NCBI GenBank assembly: GCA_049974865.1
Contig: JBNGCX010000008.1
Span: 19,342-83,341, forward strand
Reading direction: 5' to 3'
DNA length: 64,000 bases
Source: JAGSOU01 sp049974865
Lineage (GTDB): Bacteria; Pseudomonadota; Alphaproteobacteria; Rhodobacterales; Rhodobacteraceae
Both the position numbers and the translations under genes were made by a program. Positions 7,699-16,212 of this stretch are shown in pieces (position 1 is the stretch's first letter; every line of letters begins with the position of its first letter). A model generated the notes under the pieces. The model ran no database searches. It was not told the origin of the DNA and saw nothing but the letters and a program-made list of their open reading frames with translations.

Positions 7699-8481
7699 AT
7701 GCAGGGAAGGGCACTGGTGACGGGGGCGGGCAGGCGGCTGGGGCGCGCGATGGCGCTGCATCTGGCGCGGCGGGGCCTCGACGTGGCGGTGCATTACGCC
7801 AGTTCCGAGGCGGACGCCCAGGCGACGGTGGATGAGATCCATGTCATGGGCCGGCGGGCCTGCACGCTGCGGGCCGACCTGTTGAACGAGCACGAGACCG
7901 AGGCCCTGGTCGAGCGCGCCTCGGAAGAACTGGGCGGGCCGCTGACGGTGCTGGTCAACAACGCCTCGATCTTTGAATACGACAATATTCAGACTGCCAG
8001 CCGCGAAAGCTGGGACCGGCACATGGAGTCCAACCTGCGCGCGCCCTTCGTGCTGACCCAGCGCTTTGCCGAGCAGGTGCCGCCCGAAACCGTCGACGCG
8101 CGCGGCGAGCCGCTGGCCAGCGCCCTTGTGATCAACATGATCGACCAGCGCGTGCGCAAGCTGACGCCCGAGTTCATGACCTACACCATCGCCAAGATGG
8201 GGCTGTGGGCCTTTACCAAGACCGCGGCCCAGGCACTCGCCCCACAGGTGCGCGTGAACGCGATCGGCCCCGGCCCCACGCTGCGCGGCGAGCGCCAGTC
8301 GGAAGAGCATTTTTCCCGCCAGCGGCAGGCCACGATCCTGACGCGCGGTGCCGACGAACGCGACATCTGCGGCGCGCTGGATTACTTTTTGAACGCGGTC
8401 GCGGTGACCGGGCAGCTTGTCTGCGTGGATGGCGGTCAGCACCTGGCCTGGGTGACACCCGACGTGCTGGGGGTGGAGTAA
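7699..8481 (+). CDS. SDR oxidoreductase, pteridine-reductase-like
   Basis: A 260-residue NAD(P)-binding Rossmann enzyme. The nucleotide motif TGAGRRLG carries the extra Arg (TGxxxRxG) characteristic of pteridine reductases and FolM-like dihydromonapterin reductases. NNASIF and the catalytic YTIAK (Tyr-x3-Lys) are present; the NAIGPGPTL segment follows. Likely reduces dihydropterins, though the substrate is inferred from motif only. A GGAGG ribosome site precedes the ATG. It ends the 5.7-8.5 kb operon. Confidence 0.82.
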   Translation: MQGRALVTGAGRRLGRAMALHLARRGLDVAVHYASSEADAQATVDEIHVMGRRACTLRADLLNEHETEALVERASEELGGPLTVLVNNASIFEYDNIQTASRESWDRHMESNLRAPFVLTQRFAEQVPPETVDARGEPLASALVINMIDQRVRKLTPEFMTYTIAKMGLWAFTKTAAQALAPQVRVNAIGPGPTLRGERQSEEHFSRQRQATILTRGADERDICGALDYFLNAVAVTGQLVCVDGGQHLAWVTPDVLGVE

Positions 8482-8607
8482 AAACGGCTTTTTGGGGCTT
8501 GGCCGCTTGACTTTTCCACTTGTCACGAAGCCGTTACGATTCCGTCATCGTTTTTTTAGTGTTTTCAGTGTTTTGTGCGGGGTGCAAAAAATTCTCTTTA
8601 AAAACAA

Positions 8608-8642
8608 TGGTTTGCAAAGTTGCACAAAAAATAGGCAAACCA
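8608..8642. repeat. Inverted repeat TGGTTTGC/GCAAACCA in AT-rich spacer
   Basis: Perfect 8-bp arms at 8608-8615 and 8635-8642 separated by 19 bp that include AAAGTTGCACAAAAA. Could be an operator or an RNA hairpin in the uvrC leader. No assignment to a regulator. Confidence 0.45.
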
Positions 8643-8698
8643 TCGAAATCGCCCTAAAACAAGGAAAAATCCGGCATGCCAAATAGATACCCTCAGAG

Positions 8699-8707
8699 TT
8701 ATCCACA
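8699..8707 (+). promoter_or_regulatory. Consensus DnaA box TTATCCACA
   Basis: An exact match to the 9-bp DnaA box lies 77 bp before the uvrC ATG, next to the AT-rich stretch. Only one perfect copy is seen; a TGTCCACA-type site on the other strand at 8713-8720 (GTGGACA) is degenerate. A full origin needs several boxes, so regulation of uvrC or a titration site is more likely than oriC. Confidence 0.45.
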
Positions 8708-8784
8708 GAAGCCGTGGACATGTTTTGTCTTGTCCCGGTGCCCATTACATTGCAGGCGATGACCGGAATCACCAGATCCTGCCC

Positions 8785-10668
8785 ATGAATGACATGCCAG
8801 ACGACGCCCGGCGCACGGAGGCGCCCCTGACGGGCCATCGCCGCATCCAGTCCTACCTGAAAACCCTCGACAATTCGCCGGGGGTCTATCGCATGCTGGA
8901 TGCGGAAAGCCGGGTTCTCTATGTCGGCAAGGCGCGCAACCTTAAGAAGAGGGTGGCGAACTACGCCAAGCCCGCAGGGCATTCCCCCCGGATCGAACGG
9001 ATGATCCGCGAGACCGCCTCGATGATGTTCCTCACCACGCGCACCGAGACAGAGGCGCTGCTGCTGGAGCAGAATCTGATCAAACAGCTCAAGCCGCGCT
9101 ACAACGTGCTGTTGCGCGACGACAAGAGCTTTCCCAACATCCTGGTGACCAAGGACCACTCCTTTCCGCAGATCCGCAAGCATCGCGGCGCGAAGAAGGC
9201 CAAGGGCAGCTACTATGGCCCCTTCGCCAGCGCGGGCGCGGTGAACCGGACGCTGAACCAGTTGCAAAAGGTGTTCCTGCTGCGCAACTGCTCGGACGCG
9301 ATGTTCGAAAGCCGGACGCGGCCCTGCCTGCTCTACCAGATCAAGCGGTGCAGCGCGCCCTGCGTGGGGCGGATCAGTGAAAAGGACTACGCGGCGCTGG
9401 TCGCCGATGCCGAGCGCTTCCTGCAGGGCAAGAGCACGCGCGTGCAGGAGCAACTGGCCGCGCAGATGGCCGAGGCCAGCGAGGCGCTGGAATTCGAACG
9501 CGCGGCGGCCCTGCGCGACCGCATCCGGGCGCTGACACAGGTGCAGCAGGCCCAGGGCATCAACCCGCGCGGCGTCGCCGAGGCCGACGTGGTGGCGCTG
9601 CACATGGAGGGCGGGCAGGCCTGCGTTCAGGTCTTCTTCATCCGCGCCAACCAGAACTGGGGGAACCGCGATTACTATCCGCGGATTTCCGCGGGGATGT
9701 CGGAGGCCGAGGTGCTGCAGGGCTTCCTCGGCCAGTTCTACGACAACAAGCAGCCGCCGCGACAGCTGCTGCTGTCGCACGGCATCGAGGAACCCGAGCT
9801 GATGGCCGAGGCGCTGTCCGAGAAGGCGGGCCGAAAGGTCGAGATCGCCGTGCCCCAGCGCGGCGAGAAGGCCGAGCTGGTCGCCGGCGCCGCGCGCAAC
9901 GCCCGCGAAAGCCTTGCCCGGCGGATGTCGGAAAGCGCGGCGCAGGGCAAGCTGCTGGCCGGGCTGGCCGAGGCCTTCGGGCTCGACGCCCCGCCCCGGC
10001 GGATCGAGGTCTATGACAACAGCCACATCCAGGGCACCAATGCCGTGGGCGGCATGATCGTGGCCGGGCCCGAGGGCTTCGTCAAAAGCCAGTACCGCAA
10101 GTTCAACATCCGGGGCGAGGACCTGACGCCGGGCGACGATTTCGGCATGATGAAAGAGGTGCTCACCCGCCGCTTCCAGCGCCTGCTGAAGGAAGACCCC
10201 GACCGGCAGGGCGAGACCTGGCCGGACCTTCTGCTCATCGACGGTGGCGCCGGGCAGGTGAGCGCGGTGGCCGAGATCATGCGCGAGCTGGGCGTCGACG
10301 ACATCGCCATGGTGGGCGTGGCCAAGGGCATCGACCGCGACGCCGGCAAGGAAGAGTTCCACCGCCCCGGCGAGAACGCCTTCGCCCTGCGCCACAACGA
10401 CCCCGTGCTTTATTTCGTCCAGCGCCTGCGCGACGAGGCGCACCGCTTTGCCATCGGTGCGCACAGGCAGAAGCGGGCCAAGGCAGTGGGGGCCACGCCG
10501 CTGGACGAGGTGCCGGGCGTGGGGGCCACGCGCAAGCGTGCGCTGCTGGCCCATTTCGGCAGCGCCAAGGCGGTCAGCCGGGCGGGGCTGGCGGACCTGA
10601 AGGCGGTCGAGGGGATCTCGGACACCCTGGCCGAAACCATCTATGGCTTCTTCCATGAGAAGGGCTGA
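8785..10668 (+). CDS. uvrC: Excinuclease ABC subunit C
   Basis: UvrC makes both incisions in nucleotide excision repair after UvrAB recognises damage. The 627-residue protein shows the GIY-YIG nuclease near the N-terminus (SPGVYRMLD...VLYVGKARNLKKR), the Cys-rich RPCLLYQIKRCSAPC segment, a UVR motif, the RNase-H-like C-terminal nuclease (VYDNSHIQGTNAVGGM, LLIDGGAGQ), and a helix-hairpin-helix tail (EVPGVGATRKRALLAHFG). The ATG at 8785 is chosen; an upstream TTG at 8725 would add 20 unconserved residues. pgsA follows after 19 bp. Confidence 0.96.
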   Translation: MNDMPDDARRTEAPLTGHRRIQSYLKTLDNSPGVYRMLDAESRVLYVGKARNLKKRVANYAKPAGHSPRIERMIRETASMMFLTTRTETEALLLEQNLIKQLKPRYNVLLRDDKSFPNILVTKDHSFPQIRKHRGAKKAKGSYYGPFASAGAVNRTLNQLQKVFLLRNCSDAMFESRTRPCLLYQIKRCSAPCVGRISEKDYAALVADAERFLQGKSTRVQEQLAAQMAEASEALEFERAAALRDRIRALTQVQQAQGINPRGVAEADVVALHMEGGQACVQVFFIRANQNWGNRDYYPRISAGMSEAEVLQGFLGQFYDNKQPPRQLLLSHGIEEPELMAEALSEKAGRKVEIAVPQRGEKAELVAGAARNARESLARRMSESAAQGKLLAGLAEAFGLDAPPRRIEVYDNSHIQGTNAVGGMIVAGPEGFVKSQYRKFNIRGEDLTPGDDFGMMKEVLTRRFQRLLKEDPDRQGETWPDLLLIDGGAGQVSAVAEIMRELGVDDIAMVGVAKGIDRDAGKEEFHRPGENAFALRHNDPVLYFVQRLRDEAHRFAIGAHRQKRAKAVGATPLDEVPGVGATRKRALLAHFGSAKAVSRAGLADLKAVEGISDTLAETIYGFFHEKG

Positions 10669-10687
10669 CGCTGTAAGGCATGTCTCC

Positions 10688-11359
10688 ATGACCTGGACCA
10701 TCCCCAATATCCTGACCGTGATCCGCCTGCTGGCCGCCCCGGCTGTGGCGCTGGTGTTCCTGCTGCTGGCGCGGCCCTATGCCGACTGGTTGGCGCTGGT
10801 GCTGTTCGCGGGCGCCTCGGTCACCGACTGGGTGGACGGCTACATCGCGCGCAAGTGGAACCAGATGAGCCGCTTCGGCGCTATGCTCGACCCGATCGCG
10901 GATAAGGCGATGGTGGTGATCGCGCTGTTCGTCGTCAGCAATCTCTTCGGGATGAGCCCCTGGGTGCTGATCCCGGCCACCGCGATCCTGTTCCGAGAGG
11001 TCTTCGTCTCGGGGCTGCGCGAGTTTCTGGGAGAGACGGCCGGGCTGCTGAAGGTGACCAAGCTGGCCAAGTGGAAGACCACGGTGCAGATGCTGGCGCT
11101 GGCGGTGCTGTTCTCCAACGGGCTGTTCGAGCATTATGTCGGCATGCACAGCTACGGCATGGATGCCGAGATCGTTGCGGGCATTCTGGAAGGGCGCGTG
11201 CCCGACGAGATGGGGCTGGTCTGGAAATACAACGGGCTGATGATTAGCCTATATGGTGGTCTGGGGCTGCTGTGGCTGGCCGCGGCGCTGACCCTGATGA
11301 CCGGCTGGGATTATTTCGTGAAGGCGCTGCCCTTTCTGCGCGACGAGGCCGATACATGA
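10688..11359 (+). CDS. pgsA: CDP-diacylglycerol-glycerol-3-phosphate 3-phosphatidyltransferase
   Basis: Makes phosphatidylglycerol phosphate, the first committed step to phosphatidylglycerol, in the inner membrane. 223 residues with several membrane segments. The CDP-alcohol phosphotransferase signature DG-x2-AR-x8-G-x3-D-x3-D is visible as DWVDGYIARKWNQMSRFGAM followed by LDPIADK. The ATG at 10688 begins MTWTIPNILTVIRL, the usual family start; a longer reading overlaps uvrC. Its stop overlaps the moaD start. Confidence 0.95.
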   Translation: MTWTIPNILTVIRLLAAPAVALVFLLLARPYADWLALVLFAGASVTDWVDGYIARKWNQMSRFGAMLDPIADKAMVVIALFVVSNLFGMSPWVLIPATAILFREVFVSGLREFLGETAGLLKVTKLAKWKTTVQMLALAVLFSNGLFEHYVGMHSYGMDAEIVAGILEGRVPDEMGLVWKYNGLMISLYGGLGLLWLAAALTLMTGWDYFVKALPFLRDEADT

Positions 11360-11604
11360 TCGACGTTCTATACTTTGCCTGGGTGCGCGAGCGCATCGGC
11401 CTGCCCAAGGAGCGGGTGGAGACCGGGGCGGCCACGGTGGCCGATCTGGTCGAGGAGCTGAAGGGGCGCGAGGAGCGCTACGAGGCGGCCTTCGCCGACC
11501 TGTCGGCTCTGCGCGTGGCGCTGGACCAGGAGCTATCCGAGTTCGATGCGCCGCTCGACGGCGTGCGCGAGGTGGCCTTCTTCCCACCCATGACGGGGGG
11601 CTGA
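11356..11604 (+). CDS. moaD: Molybdopterin synthase sulfur-carrier subunit
   Basis: An 82-residue ubiquitin-fold protein ending in Gly-Gly, whose C-terminal thiocarboxylate donates sulfur to precursor Z. It starts with MIDVLYFAWVRERIG, typical of MoaD, and ATGA overlaps the end of pgsA. moaE follows after 2 bp, so the two synthase subunits are coupled. Confidence 0.94.
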   Translation: MIDVLYFAWVRERIGLPKERVETGAATVADLVEELKGREERYEAAFADLSALRVALDQELSEFDAPLDGVREVAFFPPMTGG

Positions 11605-11606
11605 GC

Positions 11607-12050
11607 ATGGCCGTGCGCGTGCAGCAAGAACCCTTTTCGCTGGGCGCCGAGGTGGAGGCCTTTGCCGCCGGACGGAGCGACGCGGGCGCGGTGGTGACCT
11701 TTACCGGCATCGTGCGCGACCTGGCCTCGGGCGTTCTGAACCGCATGGTGATCGAGCATTACCCGGGCATGACCCAATCCGCGCTGGAAGGCATCGAGGC
11801 GCAGGCGCGGGAGCGCTGGGAGCTGAAGGATTGCCTGATCATCCACCGCTATGGTGAGATGGCGCCGGGCGACATGATCATGATGGTGGCGACCGCCTCG
11901 CCGCATCGGGCCGATGCCTTCGAGGCGGCCGAATTCCTGATGGATTACCTGAAGTCCCGTGCGCCCTTCTGGAAGAAGGAGATCACGGCCCAAGGCGAGA
12001 CCTGGGTCGAGAGCAAGGCCGAGGACGAGGACGCGCTGGCGCGCTGGTGA
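11607..12050 (+). CDS. moaE: Molybdopterin synthase catalytic subunit
   Basis: Large subunit of molybdopterin synthase (147 residues), which inserts two sulfurs into cyclic pyranopterin using MoaD. Typical segments: GAVVTFTGIVRD, LEHYPGMT-like IEHYPGMTQSALEG, HRYGEMAPGD, and the PFWKKE lysine motif near the C-terminus. The pgsA-moaD-moaE order is usual in Rhodobacterales. It is followed by the twin-hairpin element. Confidence 0.95.
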   Translation: MAVRVQQEPFSLGAEVEAFAAGRSDAGAVVTFTGIVRDLASGVLNRMVIEHYPGMTQSALEGIEAQARERWELKDCLIIHRYGEMAPGDMIMMVATASPHRADAFEAAEFLMDYLKSRAPFWKKEITAQGETWVESKAEDEDALARW

Positions 12051-12071
12051 GCGCGGCGCTCGGGCCGGGGT

Positions 12072-12116
12072 CGATTTTTCGCCGAAAAATCGGAGCGAAT
12101 TTTCCGCGAAAATTCG
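12072..12116. terminator. 45-bp twin hairpin, copy 1 (between moaE and a minus-strand gene)
   Basis: Two adjacent hairpins: CGATTTTTC/GAAAAATCG (12072-12092, loop GCC) and CGAATTTTC/GAAAATTCG (12096-12116, loop CGC), joined by 3 bp. It starts 21 bp after the moaE stop and lies 13 bp from the stop of the convergent gene. A-tracts and T-tracts inside the stems mean either strand gives a stem with U-rich side, fitting a bidirectional terminator. The same architecture recurs at 62379-62423. Confidence 0.6.
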
Positions 12117-12129
12117 GGTCTCCGGCGGC

Positions 12130-12453
12130 CTACTGGTTCTGCCGCTCGATATAGCCGCGCAGTTCCTCGGACTCGTGCCGGGCCTCGCGCAGGCCGTCCA
12201 TCGCCGCCTTGAGCTCGGCCTCGGTCTGGGTGAGCTGGTTGGTCAGCTCCGCCTCGCGCTGCTGCATGTAGGTGATCGCCTGTTCGCGGGCCTCTTCGGC
12301 CTCGTGCAACGATTGCGCCATCTTGTCCAGATCGCCCATTTCCGACTGGGTCACGCGGGTCACCCGGTGGACCAGCCACGAGACGAACCAGCCCAGAATG
12401 AAGGCCACGAAGAGCACGATGGCCGTGACGACAATAAATTCAGTTCTGTTCAT
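12130..12453 (-). CDS. Membrane-anchored coiled-coil protein, function unknown
   Basis: 107 residues from the ATG at 12453 (MNRTEFIV), which has AGGGGCC in ribosome-site position. One membrane segment (about 7-26) followed by a long charged, Gln/Glu-rich helix (EMGDLDKMAQSLHEAEEAREQ and onward) that should form a coiled coil. The start lies 14 bp inside the OmpA-domain gene upstream, so the two are coupled. It may assist that envelope protein. Confidence 0.75.
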   Translation of the reverse strand: MNRTEFIVVTAIVLFVAFILGWFVSWLVHRVTRVTQSEMGDLDKMAQSLHEAEEAREQAITYMQQREAELTNQLTQTEAELKAAMDGLREARHESEELRGYIERQNQ

Positions 12454-14434
12454 CGGTGGCCCCTGCTTCGGTTGCGCTGTCGGTTGGGGTGACGGTTTCG
12501 TCCTCGGGTCCGGCCTGCTCCGGCACCGGCCCAGGCCCCGCGTCGGTCCCGGCCTCGCCTTCGGCCGGTGCCCCGGTTGCTCCGGCACCTTCGCCCGCCA
12601 CCTCGGTGGCGGGCTCGGGCCGGATCAGGCGGAACTCGATCCGGCGGTTGGCCTCGCGGCCTTCCTCGGTGTCGTTGTCGGCGATGGGCCGGGTTTCGCC
12701 ATAGCCCCGGGCGGTGAGGTTGCTGGTCAGGATGCGCCGCGCCAGCAGCGCCGAAAGCACGCCCTCGGCGCGACTCTGGCTGAGCTGCAGGTTCATTTCC
12801 TCGCGGCCCTGCGAATCGGTATGGCCGCCGATCTCCATCTTCGCGTCGGGGCAGTCGCGCAGCACTTGCGCGATGCGGTCGACCACCCGCAGGGACTCGC
12901 CCTCGACGGTGACCGAGCCGGGCGCGAAGGTAATCTTCTGCTCCTCCAGGATGGCGTTGACGCGGGCGACGCATTCCTCGGGCGTGGGTTGGGTGTTCTC
13001 CGGCTCGGGCGGGGCGACGTAGGATACGTCGATGTTGAAATTCTGGGCCTCGCCCAGCTTGTCGGCAAAGAGGCGGGCGATTCGGGCATTGGCCTCTTCA
13101 TCGCTGGTGGTGCCGTGCAGTTCGACGAAATCGGGCTGCATGACGACCGAGCCGTTCTGGAGGTCGGACAGGGCCTCGAGGCTGGTCAGCACGCGCAGCG
13201 GCCAGCCCTCGGGCAACTCGGGGTCGAGGCGCATGGCGGCATAGACATTGTCGAGGCCGAAGCGCGAACGCGCGTAGCTCTCGGTGGCCGCGCGCACCAG
13301 CTCGTCCGGAACGCGGCCGCGCAACTGCACCAGCCCCTCGGGGCTGAGGGTGGCGACGAATTCGGGCGGGCCGTCGCCCTCGCCCGTGCCGTCGATCTTC
13401 ACCGGCTCGGGCTTGACCGCGTGCAGCGAGAAGACCTCGGGCAGGGCCGCCTCGGTCTCGCCCGCCACGCGGTCGAAAAGCGCCTGCTCGGTGCCTTCCA
13501 GCGCCACGAGGGTCACGTCGGCGTCCGACAGCGTCAGCGTGCCGCCGCCCAGCGCCGCAAGCCCCTCGATCCCCACCTCGACCGCCTTGGCCCAGTTGGG
13601 CGAGGGCACGCCGAGGCCGATGGTGCAGTCGGCGCCCCCGTCGAGCCCGGCCTTGCGCGCGGCGGCGAGGATGCGCTCGCGCGCGGCCTCGGTATCGGCC
13701 GAGCAGGCGTCGAACCGCGCGCCGGACTCGTCGATGATGAAGCGCAGGGTGAAGGGCGTGATCACCGGGCGCGGGGCCGAGATGTCGAGCTCCAGGTTCA
13801 GCCCCTCGGGCACGGCGGAACGCAGTTCGCCCTCCAGCTTGCGTTTCTCCTTGCCGCTGTCGGTGATGGCGATGGCGTGCAGCTCGTCGGCGGAGATGGA
13901 GATCTTCGAGCGGGGCAGTTTCTCCAACGCCTCGAGGCCGAAGCGCACCGCCTCGTCCCAGCCCGCGGGCGGGTCGAACTTGGCGGTCTCCAGCAGGTCG
14001 GTCACCGGCGCGCCGCGGACGGCGTCGCGCACGTCCTTCAGGAGGGCCTCGCGATCCATGCCCGCCGGGATCAGGCCGACCAGGGACACGCCATTGTCGT
14101 TGCGCAGCAGCTCCACCGAGAAGCGCGGCGCGGTGATTGGCTGCGAGGGCGTCACCTGCATGTCGTCGATCACGCGGGAGGAGTCGACAATGGTTCCGGT
14201 GATCGACAGCGCGCGGAAGCGGGTGGCCTCGCTGGGGGCGGTGCCGGACAGGTGCACGAGCAGCCCGTCGGGCGCGACCTCGGCCCAGTCGACGCCCTCG
14301 GCGGCCAGGGCCTGCTGGATTTCGGATGCGGCGCGGTTCTCGATCACGTTGACGGCGACAACCGCGCTGAGGACGGACAAGAGGGCCGCGATGACGACCG
14401 CCGCGACGGCGATCAGGTTGGCAGACAGGCGCAT
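12440..14434 (-). CDS. OmpA-domain envelope protein with long periplasmic region
   Basis: 664 residues. An N-terminal membrane anchor or signal (about 5-30) precedes a long periplasmic region with repeating BON-like alpha/beta units, then a C-terminal OmpA/Pal peptidoglycan-binding domain: MEIGGHTDSQGREEMN, LSQSRAEGVLSALL, ARGYGETRPIADNDTEEGRE, ANRRIEFRL. A Glu/Pro/Ala/Gly-rich tail follows. Likely ties the envelope to peptidoglycan. It precedes the small coiled-coil gene with a 14-bp overlap. Confidence 0.88.
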   Translation of the reverse strand: MRLSANLIAVAAVVIAALLSVLSAVVAVNVIENRAASEIQQALAAEGVDWAEVAPDGLLVHLSGTAPSEATRFRALSITGTIVDSSRVIDDMQVTPSQPITAPRFSVELLRNDNGVSLVGLIPAGMDREALLKDVRDAVRGAPVTDLLETAKFDPPAGWDEAVRFGLEALEKLPRSKISISADELHAIAITDSGKEKRKLEGELRSAVPEGLNLELDISAPRPVITPFTLRFIIDESGARFDACSADTEAARERILAAARKAGLDGGADCTIGLGVPSPNWAKAVEVGIEGLAALGGGTLTLSDADVTLVALEGTEQALFDRVAGETEAALPEVFSLHAVKPEPVKIDGTGEGDGPPEFVATLSPEGLVQLRGRVPDELVRAATESYARSRFGLDNVYAAMRLDPELPEGWPLRVLTSLEALSDLQNGSVVMQPDFVELHGTTSDEEANARIARLFADKLGEAQNFNIDVSYVAPPEPENTQPTPEECVARVNAILEEQKITFAPGSVTVEGESLRVVDRIAQVLRDCPDAKMEIGGHTDSQGREEMNLQLSQSRAEGVLSALLARRILTSNLTARGYGETRPIADNDTEEGREANRRIEFRLIRPEPATEVAGEGAGATGAPAEGEAGTDAGPGPVPEQAGPEDETVTPTDSATEAGATDEQN

Positions 14435-14499
14435 GGGGGCGTGAATTCTCCGGTGGACATGCCGTGGGCGTTTCTAGAACCGCCGCGCGGGAATGGCAA

Positions 14500-15465
14500 T
14501 CAGAGCAGGATCACGACGGCGAGAACCAGCGCAGGGATCAGCCCGGCGTCGCGGTTGGCGCGGAACAGCCGCAGGCAGGTGGCGTTGTCGTAGATGCGCA
14601 GCCGCGAGAGCTGCCAGGACATGTGCCATCCGAACGCCCAGGCCGCGCCGATGCCGAGGAACAGCTTGAACATGCTGTCCTGCGACAACAGCGCCATGAC
14701 GATGCCCGCGGTCATCAGCACCACGCTGGTCATCATGAAGCCGCGCAGCCAGGTCTTGGTGTCGTCGCCGAAGAGGCGCGCGGTGGACTTCACGCCGATC
14801 AGCGCGTCGTCCTCCTTGTCCTGGTGGGCGTAGATCGTGTCGTAGAAGATCGTCCAGGCGATGCCGGCGAGGTAGAGCAGCACCGCTGGCAGCCCGAGGC
14901 TGCCGGTATGCGCCGTCCAGGCCAGCAGCGCCCCCCAGTTGAAGGCCAGCCCGAGGAAGATCTGCGGCCACCAGGTGAAGCGCTTGGCAAAGGGGTAGAT
15001 CGCCACCAGCGCCAGGCTCGCCACCCCCAGCCCGATCGCCGCCCAGTTGAAGGTCAGCAGGATCAGGAAGGCCGCGCCGGCCTGCATGGCCATCCAGGCG
15101 CTGGCCTGTTCCACCGTGACCTGCCCCGAGGGGATCGGCCGCGAGCGGGTGCGCGCGACCTTGTCGTCGATATCGCGGTCGGTGATGTCGTTCCAGGTGC
15201 AGCCCGCGCCACGCATCAGCCAGGCGCCCAGCCCGCAGCCGATGATGATCCACAGGTCGAACCAGCGCCAGCCGGTCGAGGCAGCGGCCAGCAGCACCCC
15301 CCACCAGCAGGGCAGCAGCAGCAGCCAGGTGCCGATGGGCCGGTCGGCGCGGCTGAGGCGCAGGTAGGGGCGCGTCCAGGCCGGGGCGTAGCTGTCGACC
15401 CAATTGCCGCTGACGGCGTCGTAAACCTGGCCTTCGGGCTCTGGCGTTTGGCTGGTGTCGGACAT
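14500..15465 (-). CDS. ubiA: 4-hydroxybenzoate polyprenyltransferase
   Basis: Prenylates 4-hydroxybenzoate in ubiquinone synthesis; inner membrane. 321 residues with about eight or nine membrane segments. The first Asp-rich motif is clear (NDITDRDIDDKVARTRSRPIPSG), the second is YDTIYAHQDKEDD. The start MSDTSQTPE at 15465 is only 12 bp from the divergently transcribed rsmE; longer readings run back through rsmE and are rejected. The side chain donor could come from the polyprenyl synthase at 43.5 kb. Confidence 0.94.
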   Translation of the reverse strand: MSDTSQTPEPEGQVYDAVSGNWVDSYAPAWTRPYLRLSRADRPIGTWLLLLPCWWGVLLAAASTGWRWFDLWIIIGCGLGAWLMRGAGCTWNDITDRDIDDKVARTRSRPIPSGQVTVEQASAWMAMQAGAAFLILLTFNWAAIGLGVASLALVAIYPFAKRFTWWPQIFLGLAFNWGALLAWTAHTGSLGLPAVLLYLAGIAWTIFYDTIYAHQDKEDDALIGVKSTARLFGDDTKTWLRGFMMTSVVLMTAGIVMALLSQDSMFKLFLGIGAAWAFGWHMSWQLSRLRIYDNATCLRLFRANRDAGLIPALVLAVVILL

Positions 15466-15477
15466 AAGGTCGCCCCC

Positions 15478-16212
15478 ATGAATGAGAAAGCATCGGCAAA
15501 AGTCAGGCTCTATGTAGAGCACCCGCTTGGTGCGGGGCAAACGGTTCCTCTGACCCGGGACCAGGCGCATTACCTGTTCGGGGTGATGCGGCTGGGCGTG
15601 GGCGATGGCGTTTTGCTGTTCGACGGGGCGCATGGCGAGTGGTTGGCCGAGGTCGAGGAGGCGGGCAAGCGCGGCGGAGTCCTGGCTTGCCGAGAGCAGA
15701 CGAGGCCGCAGCAGAACCCGCCCGACCTGTGGCTGCTGTTCGCGCCCATCAAGAAGGCGCGCACCGATTTCATAGTCGAGAAGGCCGCCGAGATGGGGGC
15801 GGCCCGGATCTGCCCGGTGCAGACCGATTTTACCAATGCCGAACGCATCCGCCGCGACCGGCTGCAGGCCCACGCGGTGGAGGCGGCCGAGCAATGCGGC
15901 GGCACCTTCGTGCCGGAGGTGGCGGAGTTGCAGAAGCTGGACCGGGTGCTGGCGGACTGGCCTGCCGACCGACAGCTTATGTTCTGCGACGAGGCGTTGG
16001 TGGGCGCGCGCGCCGCGCTGGAGGGCGCGGAGGGCGGCAAATGGGCGGTCCTGATCGGCCCCGAGGGCGGGTTCTCGCCCGCCGAGCGCGCCCGGCTGCG
16101 CGGCCTGCCCTTCGCCCATGCAGTCAGCCTAGGCCCGCGCATCCTGCGCGCCGACACGGCGGCCGTGGCCGCGCTGACCCTGTGGCAATCCACGCTGGGG
16201 GACTGGCGGTGA
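15478..16212 (+). CDS. rsmE: 16S rRNA (uracil1498-N3)-methyltransferase
   Basis: Methylates N3 of U1498 in 16S rRNA. 244 residues: N-terminal PUA-like part (RLYVEHPLGAGQTVPLTRDQAHYLFGVMR) and a C-terminal SPOUT knot with LIGPEGGFSPAE and SLGPRILRADTAAVAAL, both diagnostic. Start at ATG 15478, divergent from ubiA with a 12-bp gap. The following gene starts within its stop codon (GTGA). Confidence 0.95.
   Translation: MNEKASAKVRLYVEHPLGAGQTVPLTRDQAHYLFGVMRLGVGDGVLLFDGAHGEWLAEVEEAGKRGGVLACREQTRPQQNPPDLWLLFAPIKKARTDFIVEKAAEMGAARICPVQTDFTNAERIRRDRLQAHAVEAAEQCGGTFVPEVAELQKLDRVLADWPADRQLMFCDEALVGARAALEGAEGGKWAVLIGPEGGFSPAERARLRGLPFAHAVSLGPRILRADTAAVAALTLWQSTLGDWR

Larger units (their letters stand above)
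8482..8784. other. AT-rich spacer upstream of uvrC
   Basis: A 303-bp gap without a credible gene. Roughly 8520-8690 is strikingly AT-rich for this genome, with T-tracts and A-tracts and the near-repeat TAGTGTTTT/CAGTGTTTT. It holds an 8-bp inverted repeat (8608-8615/8635-8642) and a consensus DnaA box (8699-8707), described separately. It may hold the uvrC promoter; I could not pick out a convincing -35/-10 pair. Confidence 0.7.

Noticed and set aside
8699..8707. Chromosomal origin of replication at the DnaA box
   Set aside because: Only one perfect box and no origin-linked genes (dnaA, parAB, hemE, gidA) nearby.
8725..8784. TTG start giving a 20-residue longer UvrC
   Set aside because: The added residues are not UvrC-like and lie next to the DnaA box; the ATG at 8785 is the usual position.
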